Source of the DNA: JABSSA01 sp039960995
GTDB taxonomy: Bacteria; Pseudomonadota; Alphaproteobacteria; Rhodobacterales; Rhodobacteraceae
Direction: 5' to 3'
Assembly (NCBI GenBank): GCA_039960995.1
Contig: JBDVKF010000085.1
Span: 24,067 to 88,066, forward strand
Length of the DNA: 64,000 nt
In this document: positions 44,442 through 52,589 of the stretch, piece after piece
Layout: the number at the start of each line of letters is the position of its first letter
How positions within the stretch are numbered: position 1 is the first letter of the stretch
Translations under genes and position numbers: made by a program
Notes under the pieces: generated by a model
Seen by the model: the letters and a program-made list of their open reading frames with translations, nothing else
What the model was told of the DNA's origin: nothing
Database searches by the model: none

Positions 44442-44786
44442 TTAGATGTTTTCGACGGTGATCAAATCGCCGGTGTAAAACGCCAAATGATCTTTGATCC
44501 GCACAACGTTTTCGCTGGGGGTTTCATATGTCCAAACAGAATCCGCGATGGTCTGGCTTTTGGTCACAACAGAAAAGTAATTTGCGTCCCCTTTATGGGG
44601 GCAATGCGTTGTCTTTTCTGTTCTATCGAGGAAGGCCATCGCGATGTCTGAGCGTGGAAAATATATGACGGGCTCGTAACCATCTTCGCTTAGTTCCAGC
44701 GCGTTCGAACTTTCACCCAATACCGCACCACCCGCGCGAACGGTCCAGCGGCCTGTCGCGTTGCGAATTTTGATTTGTCCAGCCAT
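44442..44786 (-). CDS. DUF427-family protein
   Basis: A 114-residue protein carrying the DUF427 core: GGAVLGESSNALELSEDGYEPVIYFPRSDIAM, the conserved TTHCPHKGDANYFSV block, and WTYETPSENVVRIKDHLAFY. The family folds as a small beta-barrel; its biochemical role is not established. It is a single gene converging on clc with 9 nt between stops. Confidence 0.9.
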   Translation of the reverse strand: MAGQIKIRNATGRWTVRAGGAVLGESSNALELSEDGYEPVIYFPRSDIAMAFLDRTEKTTHCPHKGDANYFSVVTKSQTIADSVWTYETPSENVVRIKDHLAFYTGDLITVENI

Positions 44787-44862
44787 AGAGTGTTCCTTCC
44801 AATGTCATGTATACATGACGGAGTTCAGTTTCGAACGAGTAACGCAGTCACCCGTGCCATAA

Positions 44863-46656
44863 TCAGATTGGTGTGCAAGCATCTTGCAACCAACGACGCG
44901 CATCTTCGGACACACGCGGACCGATCTTTTCAAGTGTTTCTGCATGATAGGCATTCAGCCATGCGCGCGACGGTGCATCAAGCATCTCGGGCACGATAAG
45001 GCGTTTGTCGATTGGTGCAAACGTCAAATTGCGCCAACACAACATTTCCCGTTCGCTGTCGCCCCCTTCGGGAACCGACGCGGCTTGCGCAACAATCAGA
45101 TTTTCGATCCGAATGCCAAACGCGCCTTCGCGGTAATACCCTGGTTCATTGGACAAAATCATACCCACTTGCAATGGGACAGTCGACACACGGCTTAGAC
45201 GTTGCGGCCCTTCATGCACGCTTAGATAAGCGCCAACGCCATGCCCCAGACCGTGATTGAAATCTTGATGCGCATACCAAAGCGGTGCACGGCCAATGGC
45301 TTCGATGTCGCGACCTGCCAATCCAACGGGCCAGCGCAAGCGTGACATAGCGATCATACCCATCAACACCCGTGTGAACGCTTGTTTCGCGTCAAGATCG
45401 GGGGGGCCAATGGCAATGGTGCGCGTGATGTCAGTTGTACCATCCAGATATTGGCCACCGCTGTCCAAAACCAAAAGATGACCGGATTGCAGGACACTGT
45501 CGGTGTCTTCGCTGACCCGGTAATGCATGATCGCTCCGTTTGGACCGGTGCCTGCAATGGTTTCAAAGCTGATGTCTTGCAAAGCATTGTCTTTGCGGCG
45601 TTCTGCCTCGAGTTGCGTCACAACCTGCGTTTCAGACAACGTACCCGGGTCTTGCTGGTCAAGCCACGCGAGAAGCTCAACAACAGCGGCGCCGTCGCGC
45701 AAATGCGCCGCGGCACTGCCTTCGATTTCGGCGCTGTTTTTGCAGGCTTTGAGCAAAAGGCATGGTTCTTCGCCAAATGCGGCCTTGTCGCCGACACGGT
45801 CTGCAACGCTGACGGGGCAGGACCCACGATCCAACCGGATTGGTCCATCCAAAGTCGCCAAAGTGTCCAGAAAGGCGTCAGGTCCATGCACGCGGATATC
45901 CGGGCCAAAATGGTCCAGAATATCCGCAACTTTGGAGTGTTCCATGAACACATCAACGCTTGCGTCGGCATGCAACACTGCAAACCCTTGGGCAATCGGA
46001 TTTCGCGGGATGTCTGCGCCGCGTATGTTCAGCAACCAGCAAATGGAATCTGGCAAGGTGATCACAGCAGATGCATGTCCCTTTGCCGTCAGATCCTTTG
46101 CAAGTCGCGCACGTTTATCGTCATGAGATTCGCCAGCAAATTCCAACGGATGTACACGAACGGGATTGGCGGCGGGGCCGGGTTGAGCATCCCAAATGAT
46201 GTCGACCAGATTTTCGCATCGCTCTAACGAAACCTTGCTGCCTGCGAGAGCTTTTTCCAGTTGTTCCAGCTGCGCCACCGTGTGCAGCCAGGGGTCAATC
46301 CCGACCTTACCGCCATTGGGAAGCTGTTCCAGCAACCATTCCCCTAGGCTGGTGTCGGGCCATGGAACTGGCGTGAAATGCGCCAAATCCACTTGGGATT
46401 TCACCTGTGTCCGGTATCGCCCATCAATGAAAACACCTGCGTGATCCGTAAGAATAGCGCAAAACCCAGCCGAGCCGGTAAACCCGGTCAACCAAGACAG
46501 GCGTTCGTCACGGGCCGAAACATATTCGCCTTGATGCGCGTCAGCGCGGGGTGCGATAAACCCATCAAGATGCTTTGCGCCCATAATTTTGCGCAATTCG
46601 GCAAGGCGTGGCGGCCCCTGATCAGGACGTGAGGTCACTTCGAAGCTTTGGAACAT
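44863..46656 (-). CDS. pepP: Xaa-Pro aminopeptidase P family metallopeptidase
   Basis: A 597-residue M24B peptidase that removes an N-terminal residue before proline. The order is two creatinase-like N-terminal domains (LAELRKIMGAKHLDGFIAPRADAHQGEYV, RLSWLTGFTGSAGFCAILTD) and a C-terminal pita-bread domain. Metal-ligand motifs are LLVLDSGGQYLDGTTDITRT (two Asp), NHGLGHGVGAYLSVHEGPQ (His) and SNEPGYYREGAFGIRIENL (two Glu). The length matches the long eukaryote-like APP form. ATG 46656 has GGGAG 5 nt upstream and is preferred to the 13-residue-longer start. Confidence 0.94.
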   Translation of the reverse strand: MFQSFEVTSRPDQGPPRLAELRKIMGAKHLDGFIAPRADAHQGEYVSARDERLSWLTGFTGSAGFCAILTDHAGVFIDGRYRTQVKSQVDLAHFTPVPWPDTSLGEWLLEQLPNGGKVGIDPWLHTVAQLEQLEKALAGSKVSLERCENLVDIIWDAQPGPAANPVRVHPLEFAGESHDDKRARLAKDLTAKGHASAVITLPDSICWLLNIRGADIPRNPIAQGFAVLHADASVDVFMEHSKVADILDHFGPDIRVHGPDAFLDTLATLDGPIRLDRGSCPVSVADRVGDKAAFGEEPCLLLKACKNSAEIEGSAAAHLRDGAAVVELLAWLDQQDPGTLSETQVVTQLEAERRKDNALQDISFETIAGTGPNGAIMHYRVSEDTDSVLQSGHLLVLDSGGQYLDGTTDITRTIAIGPPDLDAKQAFTRVLMGMIAMSRLRWPVGLAGRDIEAIGRAPLWYAHQDFNHGLGHGVGAYLSVHEGPQRLSRVSTVPLQVGMILSNEPGYYREGAFGIRIENLIVAQAASVPEGGDSEREMLCWRNLTFAPIDKRLIVPEMLDAPSRAWLNAYHAETLEKIGPRVSEDARRWLQDACTPI

Positions 46657-46719
46657 ATGGTCTCCCTGTTTGTTCACAAAGAACGGTTTTTGCATTTGGT
46701 TCAGCCGAGGTGCGACCGG

Positions 46720-48594
46720 CTAGCTTGCGCGTTTCATTCCCATTACGCGGGCACGGGCGCGGGGGTCACTGTCAAACAATGCGGCAAGCTGTTCAGTCAT
46801 GGCGCCGGCCAATTGTTCGACATCTGTGATTGTGACGGCGCGATCATAATATCGCGTCACGTCATGCCCGATCCCGATCGCCAGCAATTCAACCTGCCTG
46901 CGTTTTTCAACCATCGCAATGACGTCGCGCAGGTGCTTTTCAAGGTAATTCGCGGGATTCACGCTTAACGTGGAATCGTCAACGGGTGCGCCATCCGAAA
47001 TCACCATCAGAATTTTGCGCTGTTCAGGTCGCCCGATCATACGTCGATGTGCCCATTCCAAGGCTTCACCATCGATGTTTTCCTTGAGAAGACCTTCTTT
47101 CATCATTAAACCCAGATTGTCGCGAGTTCGACGCCAGGGCGCGTCGGCTGATTTGTAGATGATATGGCGCAAGTCGTTCAGACGCCCAGGCTGACTGGGC
47201 CGTCCTTCGTTCAACCACGCTTCGCGCGCCAAACCGCCTTTCCATGCTTTGGTGGTAAAGCCGAGGATTTCCACCTTTACGTTGCACCGTTCAAGCGTGC
47301 GCGCAAGAACATCCGCGCAAATTGCAGCGATTGAAATGGGGCGTCCGCGCATGGACCCAGAGTTGTCCAACAACAAGGTCACGCAGGTATCGCGGAATTC
47401 GGTGTCTTTTTCGACCTTGAACGACAAAGGCGTCGTTGGGTTCGCAACCACACGGGCAAGGCGACCAGCATCCAAGGTGCCTTCTTCCAGATCGAATTCC
47501 CAACTGCGGTTCTGTTGTGCCTGCAAACGTCGCTGCAATTTATTTGCCAGACGAGACACGGCACCTTTCAACGGCTCAAGCTGTTGATCTAAATAGGCAC
47601 GCAACCGTTCCAGTTCGATCGGTTCAGCGAGGTCCTCTGCGGCCACTTCTTCGTCGTGTTTATCAAGAAAGACCTTATAATCTGGATCCGCTTCCGAGGC
47701 AGGTTGCACATTCGGTGGCTCAAGAGGGGCTTCGCCATCTGGCATTTCGGCCTCTTCGCCCAATTCCTGATCGGCCATGTCGTCCATGGAAACTTGGGCT
47801 TCGGCGGCGTCATCTTGTTCTTCTTGCGAACTTTCCGGGCTGGCATCTGTGTCTTGTTCGTCAGAATCGTCCTGACCGGTGCTATCTGGTTCTTCCTGTT
47901 CGTCCTCGCCTTCGGCGGCTTGTTCGTCTTCGTCATCATTCAGCGTATCCGGATCATCGCCCAGCTGATCCCCATAGCCTAAATCGGTAATGACCTGACG
48001 CGCAAATTTTGCAAACGCCGCCTGATCTGACAGGATGTCGTTTAAATCTTCCAGCGTTCCGCCAGCCTGATTTTCGATATAGCTTTGCCAGAGTTGCATA
48101 GCGTTTTGAGCGCCGCGCGGAAGATCTCGCCCTGTGGCCAAATGTCGGATCAGATACCCCGCCGCAGTTGCCAACGGCACTTCGGACGCTTCGCGACATT
48201 GATCATAGCCTTTGCGCAACGCTTCATGCGCGATTTTGGCGTCGATATTTCCTGCAGTGCCGGGCATATCACGTGCCCCCATGGCCTCGCATCGCGCGGT
48301 TTCCATGGATTCATAAAGATCACGCGCCATATCGCCTTGAGGCAAATAGCGGTTGTGGGTCTGACCATTGTGATACCGTCGGTTCAACGCCAACGCATCC
48401 GCTGTTCCCCGCGCCAACAGAACTTCTTCGCGCGTCATGCGGCGCGACACCTGTGGCAGACGCATGGAATCGCCTGTCATTCCTGCCGGGTCAACGGAAT
48501 AGCTGACATTCAATTCTGGATCGTGCGCCATAACCTTGGTGGCTTCAGCCAAAGCTTTTTTGAACGGATCTGCTGGGTTGTCGGACTGGACCAT
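46720..48594 (-). CDS. cobT: aerobic cobaltochelatase subunit CobT
   Basis: A 624-residue subunit of the ATP-dependent cobaltochelatase (CobNST) that inserts cobalt into hydrogenobyrinic acid a,c-diamide during aerobic B12 synthesis. The N-terminal CobT domain is followed by a strongly acidic linker of about 110 residues (Glu/Asp/Gln-rich, near 210-320). A VWA domain follows with the MIDAS motif DNSGSMRGRPIS, and the tail reads DGAPVDDSTLSVNPANYLEKHLR. cobS lies upstream on the same strand beyond two small genes. Confidence 0.96.
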   Translation of the reverse strand: MVQSDNPADPFKKALAEATKVMAHDPELNVSYSVDPAGMTGDSMRLPQVSRRMTREEVLLARGTADALALNRRYHNGQTHNRYLPQGDMARDLYESMETARCEAMGARDMPGTAGNIDAKIAHEALRKGYDQCREASEVPLATAAGYLIRHLATGRDLPRGAQNAMQLWQSYIENQAGGTLEDLNDILSDQAAFAKFARQVITDLGYGDQLGDDPDTLNDDEDEQAAEGEDEQEEPDSTGQDDSDEQDTDASPESSQEEQDDAAEAQVSMDDMADQELGEEAEMPDGEAPLEPPNVQPASEADPDYKVFLDKHDEEVAAEDLAEPIELERLRAYLDQQLEPLKGAVSRLANKLQRRLQAQQNRSWEFDLEEGTLDAGRLARVVANPTTPLSFKVEKDTEFRDTCVTLLLDNSGSMRGRPISIAAICADVLARTLERCNVKVEILGFTTKAWKGGLAREAWLNEGRPSQPGRLNDLRHIIYKSADAPWRRTRDNLGLMMKEGLLKENIDGEALEWAHRRMIGRPEQRKILMVISDGAPVDDSTLSVNPANYLEKHLRDVIAMVEKRRQVELLAIGIGHDVTRYYDRAVTITDVEQLAGAMTEQLAALFDSDPRARARVMGMKRAS

Positions 48595-48670
48595 CAGGGG
48601 CTCTCGCAGGAGTAACTCTATACCTGCAAACTGTAATGATCCTCGGGGCCAATGACCAGTGCTGGTGCGC

Positions 48671-49060
48671 CTATCCGGTCAGCATTGCCCGGCAAAAAGC
48701 GACATCACGTTCCGCTGTCTGGGCCGCGATGCGAATTTCGGTTGGATTCTCCGAGAACTGGGCGCGCGACAGCAAGGCGGTATGCGCCACCTTCGCTTCG
48801 ATACGACGGGCCAGCACATTAGGGCCATCACCAGGCGCAAGGATAGCGTCAATCATATCAATAAAGTGCGATCTTAACTGTTTTGGTGTTTCACTGTCCT
48901 GATCGCCAATCAACCAAGCGAATTCCATCTCTGCCGAAAATCGTCCGGCGCATTGTGCGAATAGTGACAATGTATCAGTGGCGCGGGCCTGTGCTGCAAA
49001 CCCCGAAATTGTCATCGCCATAACGCTGACGAACCCAAGTTTTCTTAAAACGCTCATCAT
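48671..49060 (-). CDS. small secreted protein, unknown function
   Basis: A 129-residue protein with a clear signal peptide (MMSVLRKLGFVSVMAMTISGFAAQARA) and a helical mature part with two Cys (AQCAGRF and AFCRAML), which could form a disulfide. No family is recognised. It lies between cobT and another secreted protein gene on the cobS-cobT strand and may be carried in that operon. Confidence 0.65.
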   Translation of the reverse strand: MMSVLRKLGFVSVMAMTISGFAAQARATDTLSLFAQCAGRFSAEMEFAWLIGDQDSETPKQLRSHFIDMIDAILAPGDGPNVLARRIEAKVAHTALLSRAQFSENPTEIRIAAQTAERDVAFCRAMLTG

Positions 49061-49175
49061 TTATACAGTAAATCATGATGGTTACTCAAAAATGAGGCGA
49101 AATAAAAACTTTGATGCAAATGTGAACAACCCGCAACAATTCGTAACTTGCGGGAATTTTTCAGCAGTTGTCGGC

Positions 49176-49616
49176 TTACTTGGTACGGAAAGGATTCCCA
49201 GGGCTGATTTCGCCAGGATTGCGCAGTGCACAATCCAAGTCGCGTGCGTCAAAGTACCAGTAATTCACCCATTCAACTTGCCCGTTTTTTTCAGCTTGAC
49301 GTGTCATTTGGTAACCGTTGACATCTGTGGCACGGCCGCCAAGGTATTGAAATCCATCATGGAAAGTTATGTGGTCAACGGAAACATCCGCATAGCCCCA
49401 GTTGCGGTCAAGAAACCTCGCATTTGGATGCGCCGCAACATAGATTGCGATTTTTTTTGACCAATCCCGATTCTTTGTTCTGCAGATTAGAGAGAAGGTG
49501 CGCGTCAGTTTTTCGATCTGTTCAGGTGTCTCTGTTCCAGATTTCTGGACATGGCTCCGCGCGTGTGCGGATACGGTGAGGCATGCAATCAACATGCCTG
49601 ACCAAACGATTTTCAT
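49176..49616 (-). CDS. small secreted protein, unknown function
   Basis: A 146-residue protein with a signal peptide (MKIVWSGMLIACLTVSAHA) and a mature region rich in aromatic residues (DRNWGYADVSVDHITFHDGFQYLGG, VNYWYFDARDLDCALRN). It has two Cys and no recognised domain. Its ATG overlaps the cobS stop (ATGA), so it is translationally coupled to cobS although nothing suggests a B12 role. Confidence 0.68.
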   Translation of the reverse strand: MKIVWSGMLIACLTVSAHARSHVQKSGTETPEQIEKLTRTFSLICRTKNRDWSKKIAIYVAAHPNARFLDRNWGYADVSVDHITFHDGFQYLGGRATDVNGYQMTRQAEKNGQVEWVNYWYFDARDLDCALRNPGEISPGNPFRTK

Positions 49617-50599
49617 CCCAAGCTGACGCTTGCAGCACTTTCTGGCAGTTCCTCGTCAAAAAGACGCTGATAGAACTCTGCAACAATCTGGCGCTCTAGT
49701 TCGTCACATTTGTTCAGGAAGCTCAGGCGGAACGCATAGCCCACGTTGCGGAAAATATCTGAGTTCAAGGCCCAGTTAATAACCGTACGGGGCGACATCA
49801 CTGTCGACAGATCGCCATTCATAAAGGCCGTTCGCGTTAAATCCGCGACTGTCACCATTTGGCGGATCGTCTTGCGACCTGCTTCTGTGTTGTAATGTGG
49901 TGCTTTGGACAGAACGATGTTCGTCTCGGCATCAATGGACAGATAATTCAGCGTCGCGACAAGGCTCCACCGGTCCATTTGTGCTTGGTTGATCTGTTGC
50001 ACACCATGGTACAAACCTGTCGTGTCCCCAAGCCCAACCGTGTTTGCTGTCGCAAACAAACGGAAATTAGGGTGGGGTTCCAAGATCTTATTCTGATCGA
50101 GAAGGGTCAGTTTACCATCATGTTCCAACACACGTTGGATGACAAACATAACGTCGGCACGGCCAGCGTCATATTCGTCGAACACGATCGCGACCGGGTT
50201 GGACAAAGCCCATGGTAGGATGCCTTCATGGAATTCGGTAACCTGTTTGCCGTCACGCAGCTTGATCGCGTCTTTACCAATAAGGTCAATCCGGCTGATG
50301 TGGCTGTCTAGGTTCACACGGACAGTTGGCCAATTCAGGCGCGCCGCGACTTGTTCGATATGGGTCGATTTGCCCGTTCCGTGATACCCTTGGATCATCA
50401 CGCGCCGGTTATGTGCAAACCCGGCAAGAATCGCCAATGTCGTATCCGGATCGAATTTGTATGTCGGGTCCAGTTCGGGCACACGATCAGAGGATTCTGT
50501 GAAGGCTTTGACCTGCATATCAGCATCAATCCCAAACAGATCACGAATGGCGACGTCCTCGGTAGGTATCGCATTGATGTCGTTGGAACCGTCCGCCAT
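49613..50599 (-). CDS. cobS: aerobic cobaltochelatase subunit CobS
   Basis: A 328-residue AAA+ ATPase that drives cobalt insertion with CobT and CobN. It has Walker A QGYHGTGKSTHIEQVAARL, Walker B IVFDEYDAGRADVMFVIQ, sensor FRLFATANTVGLGDTTGLYHG and an arginine-finger-like MSPRTVINWA. The frame is open to 50815, but MADGSND at 50599 with an AGAGGA ribosome-binding site is the normal N-terminus. It is first in a minus-strand run with two secreted-protein genes and cobT. Confidence 0.96.
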   Translation of the reverse strand: MADGSNDINAIPTEDVAIRDLFGIDADMQVKAFTESSDRVPELDPTYKFDPDTTLAILAGFAHNRRVMIQGYHGTGKSTHIEQVAARLNWPTVRVNLDSHISRIDLIGKDAIKLRDGKQVTEFHEGILPWALSNPVAIVFDEYDAGRADVMFVIQRVLEHDGKLTLLDQNKILEPHPNFRLFATANTVGLGDTTGLYHGVQQINQAQMDRWSLVATLNYLSIDAETNIVLSKAPHYNTEAGRKTIRQMVTVADLTRTAFMNGDLSTVMSPRTVINWALNSDIFRNVGYAFRLSFLNKCDELERQIVAEFYQRLFDEELPESAASVSLG

Positions 50600-51009
50600 C
50601 TTAGTATCCTCTGCTGATCTATGGGCGCTACAATCGCGCCGCACGCGTTCGTGCAACATATCTCGGGGTGGCGCAAGGGGAAGGCGCGTCGCGAATGCGC
50701 ATTTTGGCGTCAGAAATTGCAGTGCCTTTGTGTTGGGCACCGGTCCACATCGCGAGCCTCGCGTGCAACTGGTGTGGAGCAGTCCTGCGTCAGAGCGGGG
50801 ATGATTGAAATTCACCCGTTTTCTGGCGTTGAATGGCCGGCTTTCTTAGAAAAGAGCAGGGCCTCTCCTCGTGGTTGAGCAGAGCGGTGCGCCAGATTTG
50901 TCCAAGCCGTTTGGATTGAAAAATCTGCCACGCATCAACCCGCTCAAATGCGGATTGCCACATGTATGAAAATTCTGCAAAGCAGCCACTTTCAAACGCG
51001 GCATTATGA
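50600..51009. other. 410-bp intergenic region between cobS and the J-domain gene
   Basis: No convincing gene is seen. A minus-strand frame from 51098 to 50790 overlaps the J-domain gene and lacks a ribosome-binding site. The region should hold the cobS promoter and the end of the J-domain transcript, but I find neither a clear promoter nor a U-tract terminator. No B12 riboswitch is recognised. Confidence 0.4.
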
Positions 51010-51633
51010 TCAGTTTTTAAAGCTGCGACTGTCTTTGATTTGATCCCAAGCCCAGACCACAAGTTGCAGTTGCTCTTCTTGGCTCCGGTCGCCACCATTC
51101 ATGTCAGGATGCAGCACTTTGATCAGCGCTTTATAAGCCTTTCTGATCTGTGTTTTGGTCCAGTCGGACTCAGCTTCCAACACTTCGATCGCGCGCTTTT
51201 CGGTGGGGGGCAGTTTGCGCCCGGTGGATTTATTGCCTGGGTTTAACGTCGCATTTCCACCCAGCACCTGATGCGGGTCTTCGATCCCCAAGCGCGCCCA
51301 AGCTCGCGCTTCCGGGTCGCCCATCGGACGCGTGTTGCGTTCCCAGACCTTGTCTTTGGATTGCTGTGCGTTGATCTCGGCTTCTGTTGTGCCGTCGAAG
51401 AAGTTCCACTTCAGATTGTACTCTCGAACGTGCTTCTGACAGAACCAAAAGAAATCGTCCAACACGTCGGGCGCTTTGGGCGCGCGGTACTTTCCGGGTT
51501 CGTTGCAGCCTTCGTGATCGCACACGCGAGTCGAGGTTTCGGACGCGCCGGACATGCTTTTGCGGCCGCGAGGATTTTTCTTTTTCGAAGCGGAAACCGA
51601 AAGATTAAATCCAAATGGGTCAGGCTTAGTCAT
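51010..51633 (-). CDS. J-domain (DnaJ-like) protein
   Basis: A 207-residue protein. The N-terminal ~110 residues are basic and contain a Cys/His cluster (CDHEGCNEPGKYRAPKAPDVLDDFFWFCQKHVREYN) that could bind zinc. The C-terminal J-domain has helix II (WTKTQIRKAYKALIKV) and the HPD motif in LHPDMNGGDRS that stimulates Hsp70 ATPase. Its place between cobS and bolA is common in Rhodobacterales. The specific client is unknown. Confidence 0.9.
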   Translation of the reverse strand: MTKPDPFGFNLSVSASKKKNPRGRKSMSGASETSTRVCDHEGCNEPGKYRAPKAPDVLDDFFWFCQKHVREYNLKWNFFDGTTEAEINAQQSKDKVWERNTRPMGDPEARAWARLGIEDPHQVLGGNATLNPGNKSTGRKLPPTEKRAIEVLEAESDWTKTQIRKAYKALIKVLHPDMNGGDRSQEEQLQLVVWAWDQIKDSRSFKN

Positions 51634-51698
51634 GGGCAGGTCCTTTTCGACTCAGGCGCATGAGTTTAAACTGGCTTTGAAAAGAGTGAAGGGGGTAG

Positions 51699-51980
51699 AT
51701 GAAAAAAATGTCGACCGAGCAGCCGAAAGTGGCCGATGAGATTGCGATGAAGCTGACGCAAGCTTTTGATCCAAAAGAATTATCTGTAATTGATGACAGC
51801 GAAAGTCATCGTGGACATGCCGGATATCAAGACGGCGGACAAAGTCACTTTAATGTGCGGATTCGTGCGGATGGGTTTTTGGGGCTGAATCGGGTGGCAC
51901 GACATCGGGCGATTCATTCCGCTTTGGGAGCGGAACTTATCGGCCGGATTCACGCTTTGGCGATCGATGTGGATGTCTGA
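51699..51980 (+). CDS. bolA: BolA-family protein
   Basis: A 93-residue protein with the BolA fold. The class I motif DDSESHRGHAGYQDGGQSHFNVRI carries the conserved His region, then LGLNRVARHRAIHSALGAEL and the C-terminal IHALAIDV. BolA proteins bind Fe-S clusters together with monothiol glutaredoxins. AAGGGGG precedes ATG 51699; ATG 51708 is an alternative. It diverges from the J-domain gene with 65 nt between the starts. Confidence 0.93.
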   Translation: MKKMSTEQPKVADEIAMKLTQAFDPKELSVIDDSESHRGHAGYQDGGQSHFNVRIRADGFLGLNRVARHRAIHSALGAELIGRIHALAIDVDV

Positions 51981-51989
51981 TCGGGCCGA

Positions 51990-52430
51990 TTAAGCCTCTG
52001 AATTATCAGACAGTTTTGGTTCCTGACGCGGGTAGAGCGTGCTGCGGAGACGTTCGTTTTCGCTGACGTCTTCTGCGGGAGTCGGCTCGGGCTGTTCGCG
52101 GATCGCTCTTGGTGCGGGTTTTGGGGCCGGGTTGGCGGCTAGAACGGGTGCGGACACTGGATTAGGTTCGGCGTGTACGGCGTTGTTTACGCTGGAAGAA
52201 ACTGCGCGACGAAACACCAAAAGATTGCGCCATTCGGTGGTGGAGCCGGTCAAACCCGCGCGTTCGGTGCTGGGCAAAGTGTCGGCGCGCAAATATTCCC
52301 AGCCGTCACTTGCATAATCGTTCATAAGCGTTTGAATGCCCAATGCAAAACGGTCTTCGCTTGCCTTGACGCCTTTGGCTTTCTGACCCTTGGTTGGGGC
52401 CGGAACGACCTTATACTCGTATGATGTCAT
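51990..52430 (-). CDS. DUF4177-domain protein
   Basis: A 146-residue protein. The N-terminal ~75 residues are a DUF4177 domain (YEYKVVPAPTKG, then LMNDYASDGWEYLRADTLPS and LLVFRR). A Pro/Ala-rich low-complexity tail follows. The function is unknown. It converges on bolA with 9 nt between stops, an arrangement familiar from Rhodobacterales genomes. Confidence 0.82.
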   Translation of the reverse strand: MTSYEYKVVPAPTKGQKAKGVKASEDRFALGIQTLMNDYASDGWEYLRADTLPSTERAGLTGSTTEWRNLLVFRRAVSSSVNNAVHAEPNPVSAPVLAANPAPKPAPRAIREQPEPTPAEDVSENERLRSTLYPRQEPKLSDNSEA

Positions 52431-52487
52431 GACACCCCCTGAACAAATATTAACATTGCTTTAACATCCCCGCCCCGGCGCGCCAAG

Positions 52488-52589
52488 GCCAGCTTTGACG
52501 CGCGAAAGCCAGCTTTGAAATCGGCGCAAAATGGCCGGAAAATTTACGAAATCGCCCAAAGCCAGCTTTGAGGCCCGAAAGCTGGCTTT
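52488..52589. repeat. three copies of the 11-nt repeat GCCAGCTTTGA
   Basis: Exact copies are at 52488-52498, 52508-52518 and 52561-52571; an inverted partial copy (AAGCTGGCTTT) is at 52579-52589. The third and the inverted copy form the hairpin after the TPR gene. They are confined to the gap between the DUF4177 and TPR genes. Confidence 0.75.
52558..52589 (-). terminator. 12-bp hairpin at the end of the TPR gene
   Basis: AAAGCCAGCTTT and AAAGCTGGCTTT pair perfectly around an 8-nt loop and begin at the TPR stop codon. Only a short TTT follows on the minus strand, so termination may be weak or Rho-assisted. Confidence 0.55.

Noticed and set aside
50790..51098. 102-residue minus-strand frame downstream of the J-domain gene
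   Set aside because: It overlaps the J-domain coding region out of frame and lacks a ribosome-binding site and any recognised domain.
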